Positions 1-9,051 of a DNA stretch of 64,000 bases are shown piece by piece. The notes beneath the pieces were generated by a model, which saw only the letters and a program-made list of their open reading frames with translations, had not been told where the DNA came from and made no database searches. How positions within the stretch are numbered: the first letter of the stretch is position 1; each line of letters opens with the position of its first letter. The position numbers and the translations under genes were made by a program. The stretch covers positions 255,613-319,612 of the forward strand of contig NZ_JAIVFT010000004.1 of the NCBI RefSeq assembly GCF_020829665.1, given 5' to 3'. This stretch comes from Nostoc sp. CHAB 5824. Its GTDB lineage: Bacteria; Cyanobacteriota; Cyanobacteriia; Cyanobacteriales; Nostocaceae.

Positions 1-2
1 TT

Positions 3-341
3 AGCAATGGACTATCCATTTCCTTTGACTACTTAGGTACTCAGTATACAGAAACCAGCGATTTTGATTACCCATTATCTCCTGTAGTCAGCTTTACAAA
101 TGGCAACCTGTTAGGACTAAGCTACTTGGTTGAAGATCAGTTTTTCATTGGGGATAATGCAGGTAATCCAAATAGAGGAGGAACAAAATTTTTTAGCATT
201 CTAAGTGCTGACTTATTGTCTGCAACAGAGGTAGGTACAGTAAGTTACTCTAAGGGTCAGCCTGTACCAGAACCTATGACTCTTAGTGGTATAGCGATCG
301 CAGGTATGATGGGTTTATGGCTGAAACGCAAGAAAAAATGA
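3..341 (+). CDS. PEP-CTERM sorting-domain protein, 3' part only
   Basis: The frame is open from the left edge, so the gene starts outside the window; about 112 residues are visible. The end is a classic PEP-CTERM tail: a VPEP motif, a hydrophobic segment of about 16 residues (LSGIAIAGMMGLW) and a final basic cluster (KRKKK). In this family the tail sends exported proteins to an exosortase-type sorting system for release or attachment at the cell surface. The visible upstream part is Ser/Gly/Asn-rich and beta-like, with no domain I recognise. No sorting enzyme gene is in the window. Confidence 0.85.
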   Translation, partial: SNGLSISFDYLGTQYTETSDFDYPLSPVVSFTNGNLLGLSYLVEDQFFIGDNAGNPNRGGTKFFSILSADLLSATEVGTVSYSKGQPVPEPMTLSGIAIAGMMGLWLKRKKK

Positions 342-528
342 AATGCTGTACTTAGCCAATCTCTAAAGTTGTAACCATATTTAAACTAAACGCTTTAGCT
401 TGGTGATTATACAAATCATGCACAGAGATAAATTATCTGTGTGCATGTGTGATTCTAAAGCACTTGTTTTTGTGGAAATTTCAATGTAAAAAAGTTGTTA
501 TCCAACATTTTTACACGCACATATAATG

Positions 529-2847
529 CTAAACAAAACTGCCAGTTGGATTCTTCCGCTGGATAGCAATTACAGATGGACGGGGGACACCTGTAGGTTG
601 ACCATTGATATTACTGGGCCAGCTACTGCCACGAGGTACAGTGCGAGTCTGATTGAATGTTGTACCATTCAAATCCAGTAATTCAATGCTACGACTCAGG
701 ATTGTGCCATCATTAATCGGACAATCTTCGCCAGGATGCTGTATTGAAAGAATCAGCGTATCTTCCACAAAAGTTGGCCCAGTCATCTCGCAACGCACTG
801 GCCCATAGGCAAACGGTACTACATGTCCTGCATTGGCTCCACTGGTGGGGATAAAGAACAGCCAGTTATTACCAAAAACTCCTGTAAACTTAGAAACATC
901 ACCACTAATTTTGTGATCGATGGTGGTTGGAGTACCAGCTGCACCGATGTCAAAACCGTTGTGAGTGTTGGTAGACATATCCGTGACACCCCAAACATTA
1001 CCTTGATTGTCGAACACTTGGTTATCGACATTAGCAAAACCAGCACCATCAACCGATCCGGCTTCTCCACCTTGGGCAAATCTTTCCCAGCGGAAGGTTA
1101 AACCTGTACCATCAGCACTATCTTCAATAATTTTGTATAGTCCGCCCGACTGCTGTGTAGCATTGACATCGGTACTTACCTTGGCAACTTGGAAAATTCG
1201 TGAATCTGGATAACCGTCGCTTCCTGGCGCACCATCGGTATAGGAGATGAACACCTCTTTGGTAAAGGGATGTACTTCTAAATCTTCTGGACGGGCTGTA
1301 GGTGTTCCCCCGGACAAGTTTGCGGCTAAGAAAGCATCACTAAGAACAGCGCCTTGGGTGGGGTAGAAATCAGATAGCTTTTTATTCTGATAATTAGGTA
1401 GTGCTGTTGCTTCGTTAGTGCGATCGCATTTAAAAATACCACCATCTTCAGTTTGACCTGCAACGCCACTACGTTTCGGTAATGGTAAAAATTTCACTTT
1501 TTCCTCCAACACGTTACCTTCTTGAGAAGAAATAACTGATGGTGGAATAGGATTAGTAGCAGTATTCAAGAGTAACGGTATCCATTGACCTGTTTTGTCT
1601 GGGTTGTAACGGGCAACGTATAAAGTACCGCTTTCCCACAAACTGCTGTTAGCTTTACTTGTTGGTGAAGAAACAGTACCTTTACTGACAAATTTCCAGG
1701 TATGTCCACCACGTCTATCATCACCCATATAAGCGACTAATTTCTTGCCTGCTTTAGCCCGGATAGCGACGTTTTCATGGCGGAAACGACCCAACCAAGT
1801 ATGTTTTCGAGGGCGGAAATTCGGATTTACGAGGTCAATTTCGACAATCCAACCGTATTTTTCGCCAACTAAACCAAAAGTCTTACCTATAGTATCTTTG
1901 GTGTAATCTATCTGAGTACCATCAGGCTTAACTGCTTCTGTAACACTACTTTGAAAGTTTTCTTCAGCAGATAAAATAGTTCCCCAAGGAGTTGTACCGC
2001 CAGAACAGTTGTAGGCAGTACCAATGATTTTATTACCCAGTTTATCGGAACTAAGATTAAATACTTCAGTTGCAGCTGGGCCAGTACTAGTTAAATAGTT
2101 TTGATCACCTTGCTGGTGGCTGCGGCTTCCCCAAGAAGTAATGTTTTTGTAGTCATCATTGCGTTGGCTATTAATTCCCAACCCAGAAAGACCATGAATG
2201 CGGCGGTTTCTCGGATCGCTGCTAACTACAGCAAAACGTTTCTTGGCATTACGACGAGAGACGCGAATGATTGATCCACCTTGGTTATATAAAAATTCCC
2301 CTTCAACTTCAATATTTTTAGTGGAGGGTAAAGCCCACCCAATTACCTCCTGGAATGCGTCAGGTGATGCTTTTACATCAGAGGGAGTTGCTGGTGCTAA
2401 GACAGAAAAAGGGAAACTAACATATTCGTGATTTACCCACAAATAGCCGACATTGTTGGTTCTACCAATGGCAACGAAACCAGTGTAATCGCAGTTGTAG
2501 CCGAAATAATCATCTTTGTTGGGAAACACGCGATCGCCCCAACTTACAATTACATAACGTTCGTACTCCGGCGGCACTACAACATCATCAATGATGTTGT
2601 AGCTACTTAACTTAACATCAGCAGATGCTTTACGTACTTCTCCCTTACCGATTCCTGTTGGTAAGAAATTCTTTTGATATTTATAAATTGGTAGGGGATG
2701 AGGTAAGCGCACTGGTGTAAAGCTTAGTAGCTTAGTTTTTGCTTCTGCAATGCTAGTAACACCATCTAGTATTGTGTCTCCCAACACAGCAACACCAGCA
2801 CTACCTGCAAAAAATATTAAAAGCTGTCTCCGGCTCAATGTAGACAT
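529..2847 (-). CDS. PhoX family (DUF839) phosphatase, Tat-exported
   Basis: About 772 residues. The chosen ATG at 2847 gives a twin-arginine-like start (MSTLSRRQLLIFFAGSAG) and has a good Shine-Dalgarno (GAGGAAG) just upstream; a longer frame to 2889 exists but lacks both. The body matches the PhoX/DUF839 family: a VSWGDRVFP segment near the N-terminus, a GTILSAEENFQ block mid-protein, DNQVFDNQGNVWGVTD, and a late CEMTGPTF...SIQHPGE block. PhoX enzymes are calcium/iron-dependent periplasmic phosphomonoesterases that release phosphate from organic esters. The family is clear; the exact substrate is not proven. It stands alone, with AT-rich DNA upstream. Confidence 0.88.
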   Translation of the reverse strand: MSTLSRRQLLIFFAGSAGVAVLGDTILDGVTSIAEAKTKLLSFTPVRLPHPLPIYKYQKNFLPTGIGKGEVRKASADVKLSSYNIIDDVVVPPEYERYVIVSWGDRVFPNKDDYFGYNCDYTGFVAIGRTNNVGYLWVNHEYVSFPFSVLAPATPSDVKASPDAFQEVIGWALPSTKNIEVEGEFLYNQGGSIIRVSRRNAKKRFAVVSSDPRNRRIHGLSGLGINSQRNDDYKNITSWGSRSHQQGDQNYLTSTGPAATEVFNLSSDKLGNKIIGTAYNCSGGTTPWGTILSAEENFQSSVTEAVKPDGTQIDYTKDTIGKTFGLVGEKYGWIVEIDLVNPNFRPRKHTWLGRFRHENVAIRAKAGKKLVAYMGDDRRGGHTWKFVSKGTVSSPTSKANSSLWESGTLYVARYNPDKTGQWIPLLLNTATNPIPPSVISSQEGNVLEEKVKFLPLPKRSGVAGQTEDGGIFKCDRTNEATALPNYQNKKLSDFYPTQGAVLSDAFLAANLSGGTPTARPEDLEVHPFTKEVFISYTDGAPGSDGYPDSRIFQVAKVSTDVNATQQSGGLYKIIEDSADGTGLTFRWERFAQGGEAGSVDGAGFANVDNQVFDNQGNVWGVTDMSTNTHNGFDIGAAGTPTTIDHKISGDVSKFTGVFGNNWLFFIPTSGANAGHVVPFAYGPVRCEMTGPTFVEDTLILSIQHPGEDCPINDGTILSRSIELLDLNGTTFNQTRTVPRGSSWPSNINGQPTGVPRPSVIAIQRKNPTGSFV

Positions 2848-3345
2848 CAAACTTCCTCTATTTTGATCAGAAAAATTTAATCTAAACAAATACTTATTGA
2901 CAAAAAAGCCATTAGTAATTATGTGAAAATTCCTACGTTTTCAATATGAGATAACTTGCTATGAAAAATAGATTATTTGCAATTTAAATTACCTAAATGC
3001 ATGAATTTTCGGAAGTTTGTCCTAAAATATAATCAATAGAAATTAACAAAAGGTTATATCCTGATTAATTAGAATTTATCAAGTGTTATTCTTTACTCAA
3101 AAATCATCTTGAAAAAAGTAATATGAGTTAAGCATAAATACCTGTACCTGTAAAAGTAAAATAAACTTTAACAGACATAGAAAAATGTATAATTTCAGGT
3201 TTAAAATATAGTAAATTTATATACCTAGTTTTAGGTATTCAGCAAATATTGCATTATAAGCAGATTTACCATTTCCGTAACCAGAATTATGTAAGGAACA
3301 GTGTCAGCGTCGCATCTGTCCTATCCTGGAGATGGATAAATAGTA
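2848..3345. other. AT-rich intergenic stretch between divergent genes
   Basis: About 500 bp between the divergent phosphatase and glycosyltransferase genes. It should hold both promoters, but I see no clear Pho box, RNA gene or repeat family. Base composition is markedly A+T-rich. Confidence 0.5.
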
Positions 3346-3363
3346 TTGTGTGTGGGTGAGACT

Positions 3364-4308
3364 GTGTTTTTCAGCGTTGTGATACCGACTTATAATCGCC
3401 AACCGATTTTAGAAAAGTGCCTCCGCGCCTTGGAGGTGCAGGAGTTGAGTAAGTCAAGTTCGGTTACTGATTACGAAATTGTCTTAGTGGATGATGGTTC
3501 TACTGATGGCACATTGGAGTGGTTAGCAGGACACAAAGAAGAATTTCCCCATGTGCGCTGGTTTGGGCAAGATCATGCTGGTCCAGCTGCGGCGCGGAAT
3601 CTGGGTGTAGAACAGGCACTGGGAGACACAATTATCTTTATTGATAGTGATTTAGTAGTGCTGGATAATTTCCTACAAGCTCATGCGGATGCACTAGTGC
3701 AGGGACAGGAGAAATTGGGGAGCGATCGCTTTTTCACCTACGGTGCAGTTATTAATACTTGTAATTTCAACAACCCAACTGCTGAACCCTACAAAGTAAC
3801 AGATTTTTCAGCAGCTTTTTTTGCTACCGGCAATGTAGCAATTCCCAAGCATTGGCTAGAGAAAGCAGGACTTTTTGACACCAGATTCCAACTCTACGGC
3901 TGGGAAGATTTAGAATTAGGTGTGCGGCTGAAAAAACTAGATTTAAAAATAATTAAATGTCCAGAAGCTGTAGGCTATCACTGGCATCCAGCATTTAAAT
4001 TAGAGCAAATCCCTCGATTAATTGACCAAGAAATTCAACGCGGACGTATGGGAGTTTTGTTTTATCAAAAGCATCCTACATGGGAAGTGCGAATGATGAT
4101 TCAAATGACTTGGCTGCATCGCTTACTTTGGGGCATTCTTTCGCTTAATGGGGCGCTGAACGAACGGACAATGGCTCCATTGTTGCAATGGCTAATTAAC
4201 TTAGGCAAACCTCAACTTGCTTTAGAAATTGCCCGAATTTTTCTCAATTGGTACAACGTGAAGGGTGTTTACCAAGCCTATGCTGAAATCCAGCAAACAT
4301 CGTATTAA
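3364..4308 (+). CDS. Glycosyltransferase family 2
   Basis: About 315 residues. The N-terminus has the GT-A fold signature SVVIPTYNR, then IVLVDDGSTDGT, a PAAARNLG helix and the metal-binding DxD variant FIDSDL. A later GWEDLELGVRL block matches the ED-containing acceptor/catalytic region of inverting GT2 enzymes. It probably adds a sugar to a lipid, polysaccharide or protein on the cytoplasmic side; donor and acceptor cannot be read from sequence. Start is uncertain: GTG at 3364 gives the usual MFFSVVIPTYNR beginning, but TTG 3346 and GTG 3352 are in frame. No other glycan genes are adjacent. Confidence 0.85.
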   Translation: MFFSVVIPTYNRQPILEKCLRALEVQELSKSSSVTDYEIVLVDDGSTDGTLEWLAGHKEEFPHVRWFGQDHAGPAAARNLGVEQALGDTIIFIDSDLVVLDNFLQAHADALVQGQEKLGSDRFFTYGAVINTCNFNNPTAEPYKVTDFSAAFFATGNVAIPKHWLEKAGLFDTRFQLYGWEDLELGVRLKKLDLKIIKCPEAVGYHWHPAFKLEQIPRLIDQEIQRGRMGVLFYQKHPTWEVRMMIQMTWLHRLLWGILSLNGALNERTMAPLLQWLINLGKPQLALEIARIFLNWYNVKGVYQAYAEIQQTSY

Positions 4309-4753
4309 TAATTGAGTGCAGACAGGGTGTAATTTGAATGTGACTTCAAATCAGCATTTGTCCAACGCAATTGTACAACCTTGGCTACCTAAAAACAGTT
4401 TTCCTTGTAACAGCAATATTCAAACTACTTTATCAAAATGTAAGTACAGGCTTTTTTCTTACCTATCTTAAAAATCAAGCATACGGCATTGCAAGAGAGA
4501 TTTTCATCTTTCATTGTGAGTGCAACTCATAAAGTCTCTTGCAAAAGTCCTGATTTTAAACCCTCCTCTGCTTGATAGCAATTTTTAACACTTAGTGTAA
4601 TAAGCTACCATTCCTTTTTTTAATCCAGAGCCTGAAAATCTTAGCCATAGGACATTTGTTAAATTTTCTCTCTAAATCTGGAAAATAATCCGAAATACTT
4701 CAATTTGCATTTGAATCTTAATTATATTATGTTGTTGCAGCATACATATTCAT
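4309..4753. other. Intergenic region upstream of the STAND pair
   Basis: About 445 bp without a convincing gene. It must contain the promoter of the STAND operon, but no operator, terminator or RNA stands out. Confidence 0.4.
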
Positions 4754-5269
4754 ATGCCAAAGTACAGCGTTAGCGAAGTTTTAGAGATTATCAAAAATCT
4801 TACATTTGAAGAAAAGTTGGAATTGCAACAGTCTCTACCCAATGTATTAGGTACTGTGGCTGCTGCCAAAGCTGCAAAATCCCATTCTCAGAATATTGCA
4901 GGCATCAACATTGGTGATGGAAACTCTGATATTGGATTTAATCAGCTTCAGGCAGATCAAGGAAGCAGCGTCAATCAAAACAGAACTGAAGCTAAAGTTG
5001 AGAATGCTGATGTGCAATCAGCCCTAAAGTTACTCTCAACATTAAAACAAGATATTGTGGCAAGTAATTCCTTCAACTCGATAGAAAAGAAAACTTTAGA
5101 AGTGCCGATAAAGACAATCGAAGAGGAATTGAAAAAGCCCAAGCCAGACAAGAACTTAGTAGAACAATCAATTGAAGCATTAAAAAAAGGTTTAACAGGG
5201 GTGGCAGAACTAGCTGACCCAGTGTTGAAATTAGCTCCTTTAGTTGCTAAGGTCTGGGCGGGGATATGA
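4754..5269 (+). CDS. Small helical STAND-partner protein with Gly/Asn motif (candidate effector)
   Basis: 171 residues. Three parts are visible. Residues 1-32 form an amphipathic helical segment with a VLEIIKNLT/EEKLELQQSLP pattern seen at the start of small cyanobacterial proteins. Residues 47-66 are a short Gly/Asn/Gln motif centred on INIGDGN and FNQ. Residues 85-171 are a helical, partly coiled-coil domain ending in a hydrophobic tail (LADPVLKLAPLVAKVWAGI). The stop overlaps the start of the STAND NTPase by 4 bp (ATGA), so the two are translationally coupled. The NTPase carries a matching motif at residues 15-33. This resembles NLR-effector pairs linked by amyloid-signalling motifs, with the C-terminal helices as a possible membrane-acting domain. 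That function is inference; I do not recognise the family by name. Confidence 0.75.
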   Translation: MPKYSVSEVLEIIKNLTFEEKLELQQSLPNVLGTVAAAKAAKSHSQNIAGINIGDGNSDIGFNQLQADQGSSVNQNRTEAKVENADVQSALKLLSTLKQDIVASNSFNSIEKKTLEVPIKTIEEELKKPKPDKNLVEQSIEALKKGLTGVAELADPVLKLAPLVAKVWAGI

Positions 5270-7464
5270 GCCAAGAATTTCCTAATAGCCAGGATGAAGT
5301 TAGGCAAAATATTAGTAATATTTCAATGGGTGACAGTAACGTTGTCACCTTTAACCAAACTCAAATTATACAAATCACTTTAGAGGAGATTAAAAGACGT
5401 CAATTTCGAGAAACTTCACCCTACAAAGGCTTAAAGAAATTTGAGCCGGAAGATAAAGATATATTTTTTGGGCGCGATCAATTTCTCACGGGTTTGGTAA
5501 ATGAACTAGAACAGACTAGTCTGATTTTGTTATTAGGAGCCAGTGGTAGTGGTAAATCATCAGTGGTGCGTGCGGGGCTGATTCCTTGGCTATTACAAAA
5601 AAGGGGGTCACAGTTAGTACACTTCACGTTTACTCCAGATGCTGACCCGTTTGAATCTTTTTATGCCAGCTTACTAAGTAAATATAGGCAATCTGAAGCC
5701 CAAATTGCCCGTGAAGTAAAAGTTGACACTCTAACTCAGGTGGTGACAAGGTTAAAACAGCCTGAGTCTTATTGGTTCATCTTAATTGACCAGTTTGAGG
5801 AATTGTTCACTACCACTCAACCACAAAAGTGTGCTCAGTTTATTGCTAGCTTGGTGAATTTGAGTAAAACCAAGCAGCCAAACGTCAAAATTATCGCAAC
5901 AATGCGGGCTGATTTTCTTGATAGGTTAAGCCCTTATCCCCAGCTAGTAAAAGCTACACAGAAACATCGTCCATTGATTGCAGAAATGCAAGCTGATGAG
6001 TTGCGATTGGCAATTGAACAACCTGCGGCACATCACGGTGTCGTGTTTGAAGCTGGCTTAGTAGGGGAAATTATTAAAGATATTCAGGGACAAGCAGGTT
6101 ATCTACCGCTATTGCAGTACACTTTGAATTTACTTTGGGAAACGGAAGTAAACAGTGATGGTATCCAACAAGATCGAATCTTAAAGGCCAGTACTTACCG
6201 CCAGTTGGGTGGTGTCAGAGGAGCGCTGCAACAACGGGTAGATTTCGTTTATGAGTCATTAACAAAACAGGAAAAGTTAGCTGCTCAGAGCATTTTTTTG
6301 AAACTGGTTGATATTGGTAAAGATTCGGAATCTGGTACTGAATGGAGACCAGTTCGCAGAAGGGCATTGATGTTTGAGTTTAATAATGAGCTTGAACGCA
6401 CTGTACTTATGAAGTTGATTAATGAGAATTTATTGGTGAGTAATAGCCAGTTAATACCTCAAGAATCTACAGTGGAAATTACTCATGAAACGCTGCTAAC
6501 TTCTTGGACTAATTTAAATATTTGGATTCAGGAAAATCGTCAGGCTATAGCTCTACGTAATAGGCTCAATGACGATGTTGCACATTGGCAAGTCAAGAAA
6601 GCAGACGATGAATTATGGGCTGGTTCCAAGTTGGAGCAGATTTTAGAACTGCGAAAAGATTTGACGTTTAATCAAATTTTGGGTGGGTTTAGTCCGACTG
6701 CGAATCAGTTTATTGATGCTAGTGTGGGGTTGCGCGATCGCCTCCAAAGACGGAGAATTATAATTGCGATCGCCTTTGCAATTGGTGGAATATCCTTTGG
6801 GTTGCAGCAATGGTATTTTGGACAGGAGCAGCAAAGGTTTAAACAAACCAATGATGCTGTTTTTCTTGGTACAGATACGACAAAAATTCTTAATTCTTTA
6901 CCCGATTTTCTCAAAGAAGCAGATAGTTTGAGAAATGAAGGAAATATAGAGCGATCGCTACCTTACTACCGCCAGGTAAGAGCAGTGACTGTCAAACTTC
7001 TCAGGAATTTCAAGGAAAATCCCCAAGAAAAATTAAAAATACAAAAATTATCAGATGAATCTGAGGAATCTCTAGCACAGGTAATTCGAGCAAAGCTATT
7101 TAAAAATCTTGAGAATGATTTAAAGAATGGTCATTATGATGAAGCACTAAAAAAAACTTATGACATTTTAATGCCAGACAAGATTGGTTCTGGGGCTGAT
7201 TTAAATAATAATCAAAGACTAGATAGTCAAGATGAGGCAGATATAATACCTTGCCAAACTTTAATTGAAATCAGCAACCAGTGGCTTAAATATACCAAGA
7301 ATTCTTGTGATTGGTATGGACTAGACTATTATGAAGCTCCTAGTTGCATACAACTAAATAATGAAACTCTCACAGTTGCGATATTTGAATCTCCCTATGA
7401 TTATGCAAATAATCGAATTAATTTTTGTTATCAAAAATTCAAATTACCACTACCAGGTAAGTAA
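5266..7464 (+). CDS. STAND NTPase (nSTAND1-like) with transmembrane segment
   Basis: 732 residues. Residues 15-33 carry the Gly/Asn motif shared with the upstream protein (ISMGDSN...FNQTQ). The NTPase begins at about residue 51 with the nSTAND1-type SPYKGLKKFEPEDKDIFFGR block. The P-loop GASGSGKSS is at 91-99 and Walker B FILIDQFEEL at 171-180. A winged-helix-like region follows, with ITHETLLTSW at about 405-414. A hydrophobic segment at about 497-515 follows a basic cluster (RLQRRR) and could anchor the protein. The last 210 residues are helical and include an EF-hand-like loop (D645 to E657). Unlike many cyanobacterial relatives there are no WD40 repeats. Such NTPases are sensor/switch proteins in conflict and cell-death systems; the ligand here is unknown. 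Confidence 0.85.
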   Translation: MSQEFPNSQDEVRQNISNISMGDSNVVTFNQTQIIQITLEEIKRRQFRETSPYKGLKKFEPEDKDIFFGRDQFLTGLVNELEQTSLILLLGASGSGKSSVVRAGLIPWLLQKRGSQLVHFTFTPDADPFESFYASLLSKYRQSEAQIAREVKVDTLTQVVTRLKQPESYWFILIDQFEELFTTTQPQKCAQFIASLVNLSKTKQPNVKIIATMRADFLDRLSPYPQLVKATQKHRPLIAEMQADELRLAIEQPAAHHGVVFEAGLVGEIIKDIQGQAGYLPLLQYTLNLLWETEVNSDGIQQDRILKASTYRQLGGVRGALQQRVDFVYESLTKQEKLAAQSIFLKLVDIGKDSESGTEWRPVRRRALMFEFNNELERTVLMKLINENLLVSNSQLIPQESTVEITHETLLTSWTNLNIWIQENRQAIALRNRLNDDVAHWQVKKADDELWAGSKLEQILELRKDLTFNQILGGFSPTANQFIDASVGLRDRLQRRRIIIAIAFAIGGISFGLQQWYFGQEQQRFKQTNDAVFLGTDTTKILNSLPDFLKEADSLRNEGNIERSLPYYRQVRAVTVKLLRNFKENPQEKLKIQKLSDESEESLAQVIRAKLFKNLENDLKNGHYDEALKKTYDILMPDKIGSGADLNNNQRLDSQDEADIIPCQTLIEISNQWLKYTKNSCDWYGLDYYEAPSCIQLNNETLTVAIFESPYDYANNRINFCYQKFKLPLPGK

Positions 7465-7557
7465 ATTTAGTTGATTAAAATAGTAAAATTATCATCGATT
7501 ATTTATTATTTGTAAATATTTTTATATTAGAACTAACACAAGCAAAAAATTTTATTA

Positions 7558-7722
7558 AAGAGGTTTTTTAAGAAATGGTTGGCTGTAATTTTAGGCACTT
7601 ATTGATCCCCCTAACCACCTTAAAAAAGGGGGAACCAGAATCAAAGTCCTCTTTTTTAAGAAGGATTTAGGAGGATCTAAAACGTTTTGCTACTAACAAG
7701 AAGACTTTTCAAACATCCTCTA
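7558..7722. mobile_element. MITE-like element, copy 1
   Basis: About 165 bp between the STAND gene and the next gene. The right end reads GACTTTTCAAACATCCTCTAA; the left end is a degenerate inverted version (AAAGAGGTTTTTTAAG). Inside is TTATTGATCCCCCTAACC...TTAAAAAAGGGGGAACC and then GGATTTAGGAGGATCTA. The same internal blocks recur in the element at 39928-40313, so this is a dispersed non-coding element. TA at the ends suggests mobilisation by a Tc1/IS630-type transposase, which is inference. Confidence 0.7.
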
Positions 7723-7748
7723 AGACCGAACTATAACAACAAAACACC

Positions 7749-9008
7749 ATGAGTAATACAAACTATTTAAATTGGCTAAAGACTGCTAAAACAGTAGTAC
7801 TGATTCCTTTGTATATTTTTGTAAATTGTACTACCAGCTATGCCCAGGTTCCTGAAACTGCGGTGATTAATTATGCATCCGACCGTGGAGTAAGGCTGGT
7901 TCGGGGTGCTACGGACTCCGTTAGGGCTGAACCAGGACAGCGAATGCAGAAGTATAAAGATGCTGTGGAAATTCCTGGTTCTAAGAAATCCCTGTCACGG
8001 CTTAGTCTGCGAAACCGAATGGATGGGCAAATTGGAGGTTTAGTACAAGCTGGGCCTGCTTCTGTCACTTCTGCTTACACATTTCCTTGTAAAGCAAGTA
8101 CTTCTGTTTTATACGGCTGGCGACAGGGTAGCAGTCCATGTAGTGATGGATTATGGGTAGTACCACTAGTATCTCAGTCGCATAGCTCCAAAGTTCCACC
8201 TTCAGGCTTTAAAAATACCTACAGTGCAACAGCCTCTAAAAATCTCCTGCAAGCTCAAGCCTCTACTGATTTGGTTAGATATTACTGTAGTACAGCAGCA
8301 AACCCGAAAATGGGCCAGTGGATGACCTCAACAAGTTCACTTTCACCGGAAGCTGCTTGTCAGGAAGCAACCCAAAAATGTGAAGCAAGTACAGGTGGCA
8401 AATGTTTAGTGGCAAGCTTGGGTGAGTGGAATGTCAACGATCCCGATTTAGTGGTATCGATGCAGTGTGCTAGTAATAAAACTACTGAAATTTCGGCACG
8501 TACTCGCCAAGGTAATGGCTCGGTGATAGACAAATTGCTGTTAGAAATAGAGCAGATGTCTCTATCTGTTAACGCGATTAACTGTGTACCTAGTATTTAC
8601 CACCCTAACGAACTGATTGTTTCACCCGTGAAGGATGAGCTTACTTTAATCCAAACCAATAATGTTAATGGCAATTTAGAAATTAATGTTTTGGTTGGAA
8701 CTGTCAACATCGTATCGGTTAAAAGACTCGTAAAAGTATCAAAAGGGTTCAGCTATCGCTTACGCGAGAATGATATTAGTAGAATAGACTGCGATAATAT
8801 ACTCCAATCACAGCCTGTTCAGGAGTTCTTAAACACTGCTAACTGGCCCCAAGACGCCGCAGAGCAACTGCAAGGTTACCGTTCGGGTTTCTGTAAATCT
8901 CCTGAGCGACGCCCAGATAATGGTAATGGTGGGCGCATAAGAATTAACATTCCTTTTGGTGGTGGAGGTGGAGGTGAAGAACCTACACCTGGTGTTGGTG
9001 ACGAATAA
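7749..9008 (+). CDS. Secreted protein of unknown function
   Basis: 419 residues with a signal peptide (hydrophobic VVLIPLYIFVN, cleavage near SYAQ). I do not recognise the family. Residues 35-110 (RGVRLVRGATDSVRA...) look beta-rich. Residues 180-240 contain several cysteines (AACQEATQKCEAS...GGKC...MQCAS), suggesting disulphides. Residues 280-340 include VLVGTVNIVSVKRLVKVSKGFSYRL, which weakly recalls the G-V-V/V-G pattern of FecR-type beta domains. The C-terminus is a glycine-rich tail. It follows the STAND pair on the same strand but a MITE separates them, so a functional link is unproven. Confidence 0.7.
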   Translation: MSNTNYLNWLKTAKTVVLIPLYIFVNCTTSYAQVPETAVINYASDRGVRLVRGATDSVRAEPGQRMQKYKDAVEIPGSKKSLSRLSLRNRMDGQIGGLVQAGPASVTSAYTFPCKASTSVLYGWRQGSSPCSDGLWVVPLVSQSHSSKVPPSGFKNTYSATASKNLLQAQASTDLVRYYCSTAANPKMGQWMTSTSSLSPEAACQEATQKCEASTGGKCLVASLGEWNVNDPDLVVSMQCASNKTTEISARTRQGNGSVIDKLLLEIEQMSLSVNAINCVPSIYHPNELIVSPVKDELTLIQTNNVNGNLEINVLVGTVNIVSVKRLVKVSKGFSYRLRENDISRIDCDNILQSQPVQEFLNTANWPQDAAEQLQGYRSGFCKSPERRPDNGNGGRIRINIPFGGGGGGEEPTPGVGDE

Positions 9009-9051
9009 CAACTTCTTGTTCTAGATGAGAGCTTTGTTGAGGTTTGATATA

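Noticed and set aside
419..443. Hairpin CACAGAGATAAATTATCTGTG as a terminator of the PEP-CTERM gene
   Set aside because: The stem needs a bulge and no T-run follows directly; too weak to report as a feature.
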